64,000 bases of DNA from Phytophthora sp. 'mugwort' (Eukaryota; Oomycota; Peronosporomycetes; Peronosporales; Peronosporaceae). The stretch lies in contig JAUCEF010000003.1 of assembly GCA_033558025.1 (NCBI GenBank), forward strand, positions 1,390,001-1,454,000, read 5' to 3'. The notes below the pieces were generated by a model that was not told the origin of the DNA, did no database searches, and saw nothing but the letters and a program-made list of their open reading frames with translations. Of this stretch, positions 1 through 9,924 are shown piece by piece (the first letter of the stretch is position 1; each line of letters starts with the position of its first letter). Made by a program: the position numbers and the translations under genes.

Positions 1-3000
1 TCTTGAGGATCGAGACCCGGTTGGCAAAGTCGCGTAGAGTGTACTGAGCGATGTCCTCCACCAGCAGCGTTGAGAGTCCTCGCACACCTTCCAAGTCGTC
101 GTGTCCATGGTATTTCAGCCACGTGTTCGTGTAATACAGCCGCAGTCGCTCGCGTACGTCGCGAGGAACGTCGTTGCTCTTGAGGAACTGGTACAACTCC
201 ATCAAGTTCTGTTCAAACAGCATCTTGTGCTTGTAGTTTGCCTCAATCATTTCTCCCTGAGCGCCCACAAGCACGCCAAAGATCAAGATACACACGACGA
301 TGAACGCAATCTCCACCACAGTTTCAATCACGTTCATACTGACCACGTCACCGTAGAAAATTGTCGTGATCGAGCCGACAGCAAAGTGAAGTGAGCGAAG
401 ATAGCGTCTCGACGTGGGGATCTCGCTGAGCGTCCCGAAGGCATCGACGGGCAGCATCTTGTACGTCGAAAGCCACGAATTGCCGTAAATATGGTACGCG
501 TGCAGCCCCAAACGGAACCAAAGGCAGGCAATCCAATGGCCCGACAACAAGTAGACGCACAATGTGCGGATGAAGTGCAGTCGGCTTTCGCTAATGGGCA
601 AGTTGAGATCAGCCGCCAGGAACTGCGTTAAACGCTCGCTGGCTTCAATGGACTCGACGACGCGTGGTATCTTGTTGAGCTGGAAGAGCGACATGTAGAA
701 CCATAAGTACTTGCTCAGGTGAGATGTGGAAAGTGGAGGGAGATACAGCAACAAGTCGAATGGCAGCGACGTCACCACGTCGATCCAGAAATGAGTCTTC
801 AAGTGCCGTCTCCACCAGGAACGACGCCGTTTTGACGAGCTTTTCTGCGTCGAGACGGCGCTGAGAGACCGCAAGCTGCCAGTTGACACCAGGGACGCCG
901 GGTTGTGGGGTTTGGACTGTTTACCTGCCGGGACGTCCGTGCTACCTCCAGCACTGAGCTGTAACACTCGATGGAAAGCCGAGTGTTTGAGTGCCAGATC
1001 TGCCACGCAAACAAAGTCGACGCAGATGACGATCCGCTCCCAGTACACAAGTGTGGCTTCATCTTCAGCGTCCTGATGGAACGTCACCATATCCGAGGCA
1101 AAACACACGAAGAACGGGATCGTCACGGCGTAAAACCCACCAACGAACACAATCACCCATTCCCACAGTCGATAACAACGCGAGAGCAAGTTGACGAAGT
1201 CTTCAGCCTTGCTGGACGTACTACTCGAGCTACCTTCCGGTAACAGGGAGCTAGAAGAAGACTCACTTCCGTTATGATGTGAGTCATGCAAAAGCGACAG
1301 AGGTCGTCGTGGTCTTGCCCCCCCATCATTACTCGATCGAGCAGACGACCAGCTACTGGGCCAGTTGAACCGCGTCATGTGCTCGTCGTACCATTGATTC
1401 CAGCGCTCCTTCCGGTTCAAGCATGACAGATAAACCCGGAAAAGTGACGAGAACTCGGGCTGACGGCAGCGCTGAAGTAGCTCAAACCCGAGGTTAAGTT
1501 TACTTTCGGATTCCTTTGCGTTCGAGTCCTGAAGCTCTTCGCGGATCATATACGCGAAGTGCCGGTCAAAAAGTGGCAATGACTGGCTCCGCTTCAGCTT
1601 GCGCTGCCGTCGATGCGTCCGTGCTGCCCCCGATACGTGACCAAATGATTGATGGAGCTCGTGTCCACGACCCGTCAAAGCTTGCTGTCCCCCAATGCTT
1701 CCTCGTGGTTGACGTTTCTCTCCAAGTCCGCGTTGACTCGGACGATTGCGAGACTCATAGTTGGCAAGGAATCGCATGCCATCCGTCGTGACCAGGCCGC
1801 GTGTGGCTCGTTGTGGACTTGCACCTGGTAACATCGCGCCGCAGAACGTCTTACGTGTTACTCGAATGTTTCGAGCAGCTTTGGAAGCTGTCGAGGTATT
1901 CTCCTCGTCGTGTCTCGCAGTTCCTTGAGCTGGTGCAGTCACTTGAATTGGCTGCGATTGAGTCAGTTGCTGCTGCTGAGGAACTGGTGCTACCGACGAG
2001 GTTGTTTCCACTGTGGTTTCGTCGGTAAATGCGTCCGCCATGAACAGCGACACCTTGTAGCGGCGCCAGCACTCATCTTCCATCTCGGCTAACTGATCGT
2101 CACGATAATACTCGCGCATACTGCGGCTAACGGGGTTGATCTGCACCGAGGTGCCATTCTTAAAGGACCTGCTTTTGACCAAAGCTAAACCTGGAAACGA
2201 ATGTCTCGCCATGTGCCGCGAAAACAGTCGACGGCTTCTACTTGGACCTGTCGTCGATAATGTCACGGTTCGCTTGTCACCTTCTACCAAGGAATTATCA
2301 GCGTAAATTCGACCAAGTTTCGCCGATCTGCGTCCTTCAGGCAACAAGTGATCGCGCGCCCAGTGCAGCAACACGGTCATTACATTCGGCGTCCCACTCG
2401 CGGCATCGACATCGGTCCTGCTGCCTCCGTACCCGACTGTCTTGGCCAGTAGCTGCCGGACTTTCCTCTCTTCGAGTGCAGAAGCCGAGATAACCCTCAG
2501 TGGATCCGTCACGGGTGCTTTGCGCTTTGTATTCAGTTCCCGGAGCTCCTCGATGAGTTTCGGCTTCTTCATACTGGCGCTGCCTTCGTTGCCTCCAGAC
2601 TTGATGCCTTTGACAATCTCGACCGTCATGATATTGTAGCCCTTCAAACAGAACTGCACCCACTGCACAAGAGCACGCTCTGTACTCTCAGCTTCTTCAC
2701 GAGGACTCGAAGCGAGCAGTTCTTCCCACGCACGTCGTCCCAGTACAAGCAGCTCGCTGCATGTCGTGGCTTGCACGGACGCAATTCGCCGTTGACCGCG
2801 AAGAAAAAATGCTACTTCCCCGAATAAACTCCCAGCGGTGATTGTCGCGACTGCCGTCCCCATGGATTTCCAGAGCACGACGCCCGTCCCGCCCTTGACA
2901 ATGTACAGCTTGTGACCGAGGTCGCCTTCTACAATAATGGTGTCGCCGGGGATGTAGAGCTCGGATTTAAGTCGCACTGCCAAACCGTTGATTTGCGTCT

Positions 3001-6000
3001 GGTTCAGGAAGGGTGCGATGCACAGATTTTGCAGCGTATCGCCATGAAGATCCATCATGAGCTGCACTCGGAGGTTTGGAGACAAGTCGCTGAAAGTGGC
3101 GTAGAGATCTAACCCTTTGAGGTACGTGTGCTGGAACTTGAGGTAGTGCAACACGCGCGTACGGATACTGGCCGGTAGATTATGGTCTTTGGCGAAGGAT
3201 TCAAAGTGAGCTTCACGTTCCTTGAGCTCCTTTTTGGTCTTATCCATCTCGAGGATAAGCTCCGAGAGTTCCCCGACGATATGACCGACGATAAACGCAC
3301 AACACAAACACGTGAACGTGGCCCAGATGGTGCCAGGCATTCCTAGCGGAACAATCTCCTTTGATCCGACAAGAGTGAGCTGGTAAACACAAGGTTTAAC
3401 GACGTTTTTAGTAGCAGACAACGTTATCAAGGAGTTTGAGGACAAATCGGGACTTACCGTGGTCAATGCCCAGTAGAAGGCACGCAGATACAACACACCG
3501 GTCGATTCATGCTCCATGTGGACAATGGGGTCGTGGTGAGTCCAGTTTTTCGGGTTGTGATCTGTATGGCAAATGAGGTAGAAGACACAAGCGGCCAAGT
3601 GGCCTGTGAACAGCAGAATGAGCACGAGTTTGAACGGACTAAGGTAGGCCGAGATGTTGCCACCTGTGGCAAAGCGCTGCTGCAGTCTCATGATGAGCGA
3701 ATCAATCATTTCGGGCACTTGACGCACGCGAACCAGTCGCGGCAGACGACATAAACTCATGGCGAGAAAGCTGTTCCCGATGTAATAGAGAGGGAGACTG
3801 CAGAGCACGTCGCTGCGTAGTTCGTGGCCCGTGTACGTCGAGCTCCGCTCTTCTCGTGAAATGAGGTTCCCCAGCCCCACATTTTCGCACTCAAAGAAGT
3901 AAAGTTTAAGGTAGATATCGGCCACGAGCAGGGCGTCGCCCACTAAGTCGGACGCCACAAGGCCAAAGCGTACACTACTTGACGGGTGGGAAAGAAATCC
4001 CACTCGAAACGTGACCAAGAAGGCGTTATAAATGTCTAGCAGCAAGACGAGCAGGTCCCAGTACAGCCGCAGCCGCATTTTGATCCGTTGCTGCGTCCAG
4101 TTTTCCTTCTCTTCGAACATACTCGTGCACTGTTCCGTAAATTTGGCCAAGGTTGCTCGAGATTTAATATTGTCGACCACTGCTTCGAGCGTCAACGTGT
4201 CCAAGATGTGCTGCTGTGTGGCTTGCATGCGTAGATTCTCCATCTCGGCTGGGAAATGCCGCTCCACGTTGGCAATGAAGGCAGTGTACGTGATGACAGA
4301 AGCGTCCACGACCGTCGCAGCGATGACGGTCGAGCTGAAACTCTTCTGGAGTATTAATTCGCACACGCCAAAGCAGTCACCAGCCGAGAGCGCGCCGACG
4401 GGCACAGCTCCGACGCGTTTACTAAAGACATTGGCTCGTCCGTTCACCACCACGTACATGGCCTCACACAGCGTTCCCTCGGCGAAAAACGGGTCGCCAC
4501 GCTGGAAAAGCTGGCGCCGGAAAAGCCCCGTCAATTCGTACAGCAAGCGCTCGTTCTGCGCGTCAACAAACAGAGGAACTTTGCGCACCGATTCGGCGTG
4601 TAAGATGCTTGAAATGCGGTGACGGAGCTGCATTGGTAATCCATCCAGTAATTGCGTCTCAGACGTCACTTTTTGCACGTAAAGTTGTTGATGGTAGAAC
4701 TGTCGCACTCGCGCTCGGACGCTCTCAGAGATCCGAAAATGACCGAGAGTCACGTTCACGGTGTTGATCTTCTCCGAATGGTGGCGACTACCGGCTGTGA
4801 GATTCGAGATAATGTTCGACATGGCGCCTACAACGCCGTAATTGATGAGGCCGCCGATAAAGACCCAGCACGCGGCAAAGTAGCTTTCGTAGGTCGAAAA
4901 AGCGACGATATCACCGTATCCGACGGTCGTGAGCGCCACGATCGCCCAGTAGATTGACCGCACGTACGCCATCTTGACAGAATAAATGGAATGCTCGGGG
5001 TCTTGGACCTTGAACGTCGTGCCGATCTGTCCGTACGCGTCGTACAATGTCCACGAGCAATTGCCGTACAGCCCGGCGTCACGTAGACACCGATCGCGTG
5101 TGAACTCTTCGACGATAGGCTCGAATTCGTCTTCCATGACACTGAAACGAGCCATGAGAAACCATAAACAACCCGCAACATGAAGCGTCAGAGTCACATA
5201 CAACAGCATCGTCCCCGCTTCTTGTAACTTTGACGATAAAGCTCGAATATGTGCAAATTCCTGGATACTTTGTTGGAGATAACGCGCACGTAGCAAGCGA
5301 ACAAGGCGGCTCATGTGAAGCCACATGGTCCAGCCGTTCCCGCGACGAACCACAAACTCTACGAGCAGCGGCAAGGGAACGATAGCGACCAGATCCGACC
5401 ACATGCCATTCTCCCGGTACGCATCCAAAATGTAGCTCGGGTCGCTCACGGTGATGAGTGCAAGCTGGTCAATGTAGGCGAAAAAGCGTGCTCGAAGCAC
5501 GAAATCGACCATGAAAAAGGCCTCAACAAGGATGGACGTCATCGACTGCACCGAGAACAGGGACCTCAAGCCGAACGGGAACGTGTCGGCGTCGAATACG
5601 CAGTAAAGCGGCACCTCGAAGACCACAAAGACGAGCGAGAACAACCTAGCGTGCTCCCACCATTTCCGGAAACTCGAGCCAGGCATTCTCCACGGAATCT
5701 TCGCGCGGGTATGCGCACTACGGACGTCGACGCCAAAACTGACACTGTATCGACCGCTGCTCCCGATGGGATTTGTCATTGTCGACACGTTCTCTAACGA
5801 ACGCCCAAGCATCTTTTTCATCTTCTGCTCTTGTTGGTCATGTCGAGCGTGTAGTGATCGCATCTCTTCCAAGTGCTGCGTAGCGTTCTCCCGGTAGAAA
5901 ATCGTCAACGTCTTGTAGAAGGCCGTCTGTGGGAGTTTGTACAGATCGCAGTACGTCTGCGCGCGTGCGCGTTCGTCCGACCGTCCTGGGAAAAGCAGAC

Positions 6001-7558
6001 ACCCTTCTGCAAAGTGTTCCCCTGTCTTGGCAAAATGACCCGCAGGATGGTTCGGCCCGTCCAGTTGAACGCTACCACGCAGTACAAAGTACATTCCGTC
6101 GGGCAGGTTCTCGATCACCCAGTCCTTGGGCGAATACACACAGTACTCGATCCGTAACGCTAACGTGTTGATAAACTCAATGCTCTCTTTTGCCAAGAAC
6201 GCGACGTCTTGGATGCGATGAGCCTTGAGGACACTGTAGACACTCACTCGAAGATGACCGGGAAGGCGCTCGATCACTTCGTCGTGGTGGAGCGCGTGGT
6301 GGGTGGCCCATGCATTCTTATAGTAACTTAACACGCCTTCCCGTACCGTCTCGGGAAAATGCCGCATCAACATATACTCGTTGGCACTATCGACGTGTGT
6401 CATAAATTCCTGCATCCTGGCGTTGCGATGGCGAAAGATAAAGAGGAAGGTGGCGAGCACGGCGGTACTGAAGATGGCGCCGAGGATCTGCGCGAAAATG
6501 ACGTACAGAGTCTCGACGTTCGTCACGGCGCCCACATCGTAGAATCCCGTCGTCATGACGGACCGCGCGGCCCAGTACGCGGCCCGTCCGTACTGTCGCG
6601 CGACGTTCGTGCCGACCAAGTAATCTTCAATGGCCCAGCACGTGTAGCTCCCGCCGTCCCCGGTCGGTGAAACGGCAGTGATTCCTTGAGCTGTTCCGTG
6701 CTCGCCCGGTCCGGGGATTGTCATGAGCACGATGTTTGCTTTGCTACACAACATAAAGTCAATGCCACACTCCAAGTGGGCGATCGTCATGTAGCCACAC
6801 GCGATCCAGTGGCAAGCAGCGAGTCCCAGCACGACCGTATTGAAAAGCACTGCATTGCCAGTATACTCGAGCATTTGAACAATCTTCGAGTCTGTTGTAT
6901 ACATGTGTTTGATCTCCCGTACACACCCGGAGACGCGATACAAACGCAGTAACTTGAAGGTGCGTAAAATGTGGAGCGAATTAGGACCAAAGGCCAGTGC
7001 AAGCAGTTCGAACGGGATCATTGACGTCAATTCGAGGAGCACGGAGCGACGGATTCCACGATGTCGGTAACTAGTTGGGATCAGTGTGTTAAGTGACCAT
7101 GCGACCAGCATCGAGTCTCTCACGCGAGAGATAATCGACGGCCGTCGTTCCACCGCCTTTGGCCCTAACGTCGCTCGTTGTCGTCGAGTGCCAATGGCTC
7201 CAGTGGCGTCGGCAGCCACGGCTGCCTGTTCTCGACGTTGGGAGGCAAAAATATCTACCAAACTGGCAAACGCGGCAGCATCTGCCAGTAAATCGAGCAC
7301 TGTGAAGACCGTGAGCTCTGTCGTCCAGCCGGCACGCCAGGTTCTGCTCTCGTACGGGTCAAACAGGAAACCGATGCGTAGAGGGATAGATACAAAGACG
7401 TAGAATAATTCCAATATGACTATTCCGAGGAACAAGCCACGTTTCCGTCGTCGATAAAAGCTGGTTATTCTCTCCACAAGTCCTCTCTGTTTCCATGGTG
7501 CAGTAGCTGATGGAGCCGTCGATGGCATGCGGTCTCTCATGGTTGATAGTCGCGTCAT
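1..7558 (-). CDS. Giant concatenated channel with four 6-TM/cNBD-type units (3'-partial)
   Basis: One minus-strand frame stays open from ATG 7558 (in-frame TAG at 7565-7567 just upstream) to the left edge, about 2,490 residues, with one likely intron (3380-3457); CDS complement(join(<1..3379,3458..7558)). Four pore units share this frame. Unit 1: S1 near residues 42-64, filter TTGFYDVG near 337, cyclic-nucleotide-binding-like domain near 449-560. Unit 2: S1 near 637, canonical TTVGYGD near 879, cNBD near 990-1090. Unit 3: S1 near 1160, spliced filter TLTLVGSKE near 1370, cNBD near 1470-1590. A polar linker of about 500 residues with a Q-rich run follows. Unit 4: S1 near 2108, filter TTIFYGD near 2371, then S6. 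Single CNG/KCNH-type subunits normally tetramerise, so a four-unit chain could form a whole pseudotetrameric plasma-membrane pore. Only unit 2 has the standard K+ filter, so selectivity is unknown. The C terminus lies outside the window. Confidence 0.85.
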   Translation of the reverse strand, partial: MTRLSTMRDRMPSTAPSATAPWKQRGLVERITSFYRRRKRGLFLGIVILELFYVFVSIPLRIGFLFDPYESRTWRAGWTTELTVFTVLDLLADAAAFASLVDIFASQRREQAAVAADATGAIGTRRQRATLGPKAVERRPSIISRVRDSMLVAWSLNTLIPTSYRHRGIRRSVLLELTSMIPFELLALAFGPNSLHILRTFKLLRLYRVSGCVREIKHMYTTDSKIVQMLEYTGNAVLFNTVVLGLAACHWIACGYMTIAHLECGIDFMLCSKANIVLMTIPGPGEHGTAQGITAVSPTGDGGSYTCWAIEDYLVGTNVARQYGRAAYWAARSVMTTGFYDVGAVTNVETLYVIFAQILGAIFSTAVLATFLFIFRHRNARMQEFMTHVDSANEYMLMRHFPETVREGVLSYYKNAWATHHALHHDEVIERLPGHLRVSVYSVLKAHRIQDVAFLAKESIEFINTLALRIEYCVYSPKDWVIENLPDGMYFVLRGSVQLDGPNHPAGHFAKTGEHFAEGCLLFPGRSDERARAQTYCDLYKLPQTAFYKTLTIFYRENATQHLEEMRSLHARHDQQEQKMKKMLGRSLENVSTMTNPIGSSGRYSVSFGVDVRSAHTRAKIPWRMPGSSFRKWWEHARLFSLVFVVFEVPLYCVFDADTFPFGLRSLFSVQSMTSILVEAFFMVDFVLRARFFAYIDQLALITVSDPSYILDAYRENGMWSDLVAIVPLPLLVEFVVRRGNGWTMWLHMSRLVRLLRARYLQQSIQEFAHIRALSSKLQEAGTMLLYVTLTLHVAGCLWFLMARFSVMEDEFEPIVEEFTRDRCLRDAGLYGNCSWTLYDAYGQIGTTFKVQDPEHSIYSVKMAYVRSIYWAIVALTTVGYGDIVAFSTYESYFAACWVFIGGLINYGVVGAMSNIISNLTAGSRHHSEKINTVNVTLGHFRISESVRARVRQFYHQQLYVQKVTSETQLLDGLPMQLRHRISSILHAESVRKVPLFVDAQNERLLYELTGLFRRQLFQRGDPFFAEGTLCEAMYVVVNGRANVFSKRVGAVPVGALSAGDCFGVCELILQKSFSSTVIAATVVDASVITYTAFIANVERHFPAEMENLRMQATQQHILDTLTLEAVVDNIKSRATLAKFTEQCTSMFEEKENWTQQRIKMRLRLYWDLLVLLLDIYNAFLVTFRVGFLSHPSSSVRFGLVASDLVGDALLVADIYLKLYFFECENVGLGNLISREERSSTYTGHELRSDVLCSLPLYYIGNSFLAMSLCRLPRLVRVRQVPEMIDSLIMRLQQRFATGGNISAYLSPFKLVLILLFTGHLAACVFYLICHTDHNPKNWTHHDPIVHMEHESTGVLYLRAFYWALTTVSPDLSSNSLITLSATKNVVKPCVYQLTLVGSKEIVPLGMPGTIWATFTCLCCAFIVGHIVGELSELILEMDKTKKELKEREAHFESFAKDHNLPASIRTRVLHYLKFQHTYLKGLDLYATFSDLSPNLRVQLMMDLHGDTLQNLCIAPFLNQTQINGLAVRLKSELYIPGDTIIVEGDLGHKLYIVKGGTGVVLWKSMGTAVATITAGSLFGEVAFFLRGQRRIASVQATTCSELLVLGRRAWEELLASSPREEAESTERALVQWVQFCLKGYNIMTVEIVKGIKSGGNEGSASMKKPKLIEELRELNTKRKAPVTDPLRVISASALEERKVRQLLAKTVGYGGSRTDVDAASGTPNVMTVLLHWARDHLLPEGRRSAKLGRIYADNSLVEGDKRTVTLSTTGPSRSRRLFSRHMARHSFPGLALVKSRSFKNGTSVQINPVSRSMREYYRDDQLAEMEDECWRRYKVSLFMADAFTDETTVETTSSVAPVPQQQQLTQSQPIQVTAPAQGTARHDEENTSTASKAARNIRVTRKTFCGAMLPGASPQRATRGLVTTDGMRFLANYESRNRPSQRGLGEKRQPRGSIGGQQALTGRGHELHQSFGHVSGAARTHRRQRKLKRSQSLPLFDRHFAYMIREELQDSNAKESESKLNLGFELLQRCRQPEFSSLFRVYLSCLNRKERWNQWYDEHMTRFNWPSSWSSARSSNDGGARPRRPLSLLHDSHHNGSESSSSSLLPEGSSSSTSSKAEDFVNLLSRCYRLWEWVIVFVGGFYAVTIPFFVCFASDMVTFHQDAEDEATLVYWERIVICVDFVCVADLALKHSAFHRVLQLSAGGSTDVPAGKQSKPHNPASLVSTGSLRSLSAVSTQKSSSKRRRSWWRRHLKTHFWIDVVTSLPFDLLLYLPPLSTSHLSKYLWFYMSLFQLNKIPRVVESIEASERLTQFLAADLNLPISESRLHFIRTLCVYLLSGHWIACLWFRLGLHAYHIYGNSWLSTYKMLPVDAFGTLSEIPTSRRYLRSLHFAVGSITTIFYGDVVSMNVIETVVEIAFIVVCILIFGVLVGAQGEMIEANYKHKMLFEQNLMELYQFLKSNDVPRDVRERLRLYYTNTWLKYHGHDDLEGVRGLSTLLVEDIAQYTLRDFANRVSILK
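3380..3457 (-). other. 78-nt stop-free intron inside the third selectivity filter
   Basis: On the minus strand the donor GTAAGT starts at 3457 and the acceptor CAG ends at 3380. The length is a multiple of three, the phase is 0 and no stop codon occurs in frame, so both spliced and retained forms are translatable. Splicing gives LTT-LTLVGSKE, which resembles the CNG-channel pore pattern TLTTIGE. Retention would insert 26 residues between the pore helix and the filter and should disable that unit. The splice call rests on consensus sites plus the restored family pattern. Confidence 0.75.
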
Positions 7559-7833
7559 CGTCGTCTATATATCTAAAGTCTATGCACGGCGTGCGGTCAT
7601 GGCCTGGGGCGGGTCTCGTCAGGTACAAATTGCCTATACGTTTAGTCGTCTAGGAGGCAGTAACTACCCATGAATAAATAGGATATTTTGAACTCGAGAC
7701 AACGCTTTAGTGGTTTCGACTTGGTACTGAAAACTATTTTGGCATGAGACGGGTGACAACTTTTTGTTTGTCGTAAAAACTGGTGATAAAAACTTGTCAT
7801 CCCAATCATATTACACTGATTATTTTACTATGT

Positions 7834-9804
7834 TTATTTTATCCAAGCGAATTTAAAAGAATAGTCAGCCCCTTTGGAGAAATTAATAACATATAGCAAC
7901 AATCAACGCGTTAGACGTGGATACTGTAGAACCAAATGACAAAATCTCGACGCACCGAAGTGGACGACTCGACAAGCCAACGTCACTAGCATCCAGATCA
8001 TCAATTTGCCCTGGACGAGCGCCTTCTGCGTTTCCAGGACGAATGCCAACTGATACAGAATTTGCACGCCGCAGTTCCGTCGGACCAGCGCTAGAAGAAG
8101 GAGAAAAGCAGCGACTTGTAGCAGACCAAATACAAACACGACACGTGCCGTGTACTCGACGTTCTGTCGGTTGACACCGTCCAGTTCGGTATGGTACTTG
8201 GCGTTCGGTAAGTGGACCATGAACATCATATAACTACAGTAAAAGAGCGGGATAAATGCTTCCAAATACGCCGTGAGAACGAGACATTCAGTGGTATATA
8301 ACACCTCCAGCGTCTCACGCAGTATGTTTGAATGCTCGATCAAGTCGGTAGGAATCCCTCCGGCCCCCAAGGCTACACAGCCTTGCCTCCGCTTTGTTAC
8401 AGTAATTATCGATGTCGCTTGTGCAATTGGATGAATAATACTTAACCGAGCTGGACTGGGACAAATTCGGTGAAATGTACTCGACATTGAGGCCGTTCGA
8501 AGTTTAGGAAGTTTGCGCTTAAACGATCCGGTTGTTTTAAAAGCCCAGCACCGCGTTTTGATCGGTTCCGTTAATAAATCACGTGGCAATTCTTCCAAGA
8601 CACAGAGGAGGTTGCGGTCAGCTGCATCGAGTTCGTGATGGAAGCTCGAGCGAACACGAACTCCACTTTGAAGTTGGCGTTGCAGTTGAGCAGGCGAGTG
8701 GCACATTGAAGCCAAGGCCGTAAGTAAATTATCGTTTGCGTCGGCCTCGACGGTCTCACGTAACCTTTGACGGATGGTACAAGTGCGTTGATGCATCCCC
8801 AGTAGTACAGTCACCGTTTGAACTAAATCTGTAACGATGAAGATCAGCATGGTATTGAGTGTAGAGGCACTCTCCAGACACGTGGCCAGGTACAGCGCAT
8901 TGTAGAAATCCACAGTGAAAATAACCGCTTCGGGCGTCAAGTCTTCGAGGTGCATAGTGCAATGCAGCACCACGTTCTTGACAATGAGCTTAATGACAGG
9001 CAGTAGTAGAATTACAGGCAAAACAAACTCTGTCGCTGACATGTTCTGGAATAAAAGTTGATAAACTGGATAAATCATACCCATGATCTTCTGTGTCGCG
9101 ATAAATGCCACGTACTTTGAAAGTTTCTTACTGTTGCCTAAGACGCAGTAAAGCAACGCTAGCAGCGGCACGTAGAACGCTGGAGTCATTGTGATGTAGA
9201 AGAACGGGATGGGGAATACTAACGTGGCGCCAACAAACATACCAATAGCTGTATAGATCCCCGAGATGCCCACAACAAACCCAACAAGCTGTCGAGAGGA
9301 ATGGGCAAATTCCTCGACCATATACTTGCCCTGAATGAGATAAGTGTGCGCGACTGCGCCAGCCAACATGGCTACACGACACCAGAAACCATAGTTGACT
9401 GCCCAACCTTCCGCTGGTTCCTGAAGTGGCAGTAGTTCCTGAAGTGTAACCATGAGCACCATGGGGACTGGCGTCCCCAAGCACACGACCAGCACTCGTG
9501 ACAATGATGTTGTGCGTGTATACTTATCCAGAGCCAATACGCGCTCGATCGAGTACTTGCCACCGTGGTAGCTCACTTGCAACGACGTCCAGAGACCGAC
9601 TACACACGTCAAGCAGGCGCGAATACGACCGCAGATTGATTTTACAGCACGTGAGTTACCATGTCGGACTCGAGCTTCCTCTAGTGAAGGCGAAATCATC
9701 GACACGACACGACACCAGCTATTGGAATGAGAAGAGGACGGAGACAAAGGACACTTTGAAGCTATTTTTGACAGTTTGCAAGTACGATGAAAAATACTCA
9801 TCAA
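7834..9804 (-). CDS. Orphan multi-TM family protein, copy 1
   Basis: Member of a polytopic membrane family with five intact copies in this window; I do not recognise a named domain. CDS complement(join(7834..7871,7956..9804)). Shared blocks in order: LQVSYHGGKYSIERVLALDK; a first membrane segment with GTPVPM; QELLPLQEPAEGW.VNYGFW; FPIPFF; a YPVYQ-LLLPVIK membrane block; EDLTPEAVIFTVDFYNALYL; a variable polar loop; an ECLVL-YLEAFIPLFY membrane block; and VLETQ...KLMIWM...VVHFG. About ten hydrophobic segments can be read. The annotated frame would end in an unrelated tail. Splicing an 84-nt phase-1 intron (donor GTGCGT at 7955, acceptor AG at 7872) gives the family ending GADYSFKFAWIK. The true start may be the internal Met at residue 36. 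It lies just upstream of the giant channel on the same strand. Confidence 0.8.
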
Positions 9805-9924
9805 AAATATCTCAATTGGAAAATATAGCTTATTTAATTAACGGTTTTCTCCGCTCCAAAAAAATTAAAAAAGCTCAGCGGACATAAAATAAGCTGGTAG
9901 CACTGCTTTTGCTAATTTTATTCC

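Noticed and set aside
4032..4622. 196-residue plus-strand ORF
   Set aside because: It is antisense to the second cNBD and third membrane block of the giant channel. Its composition is Ser/Arg-rich shadow coding and it has no domain.
1..7558. Reading the left block as three or four separate channel genes
   Set aside because: All units share one phase with no stop, and no promoter-sized gap separates them. Kept as a single CDS, with the alternative noted.
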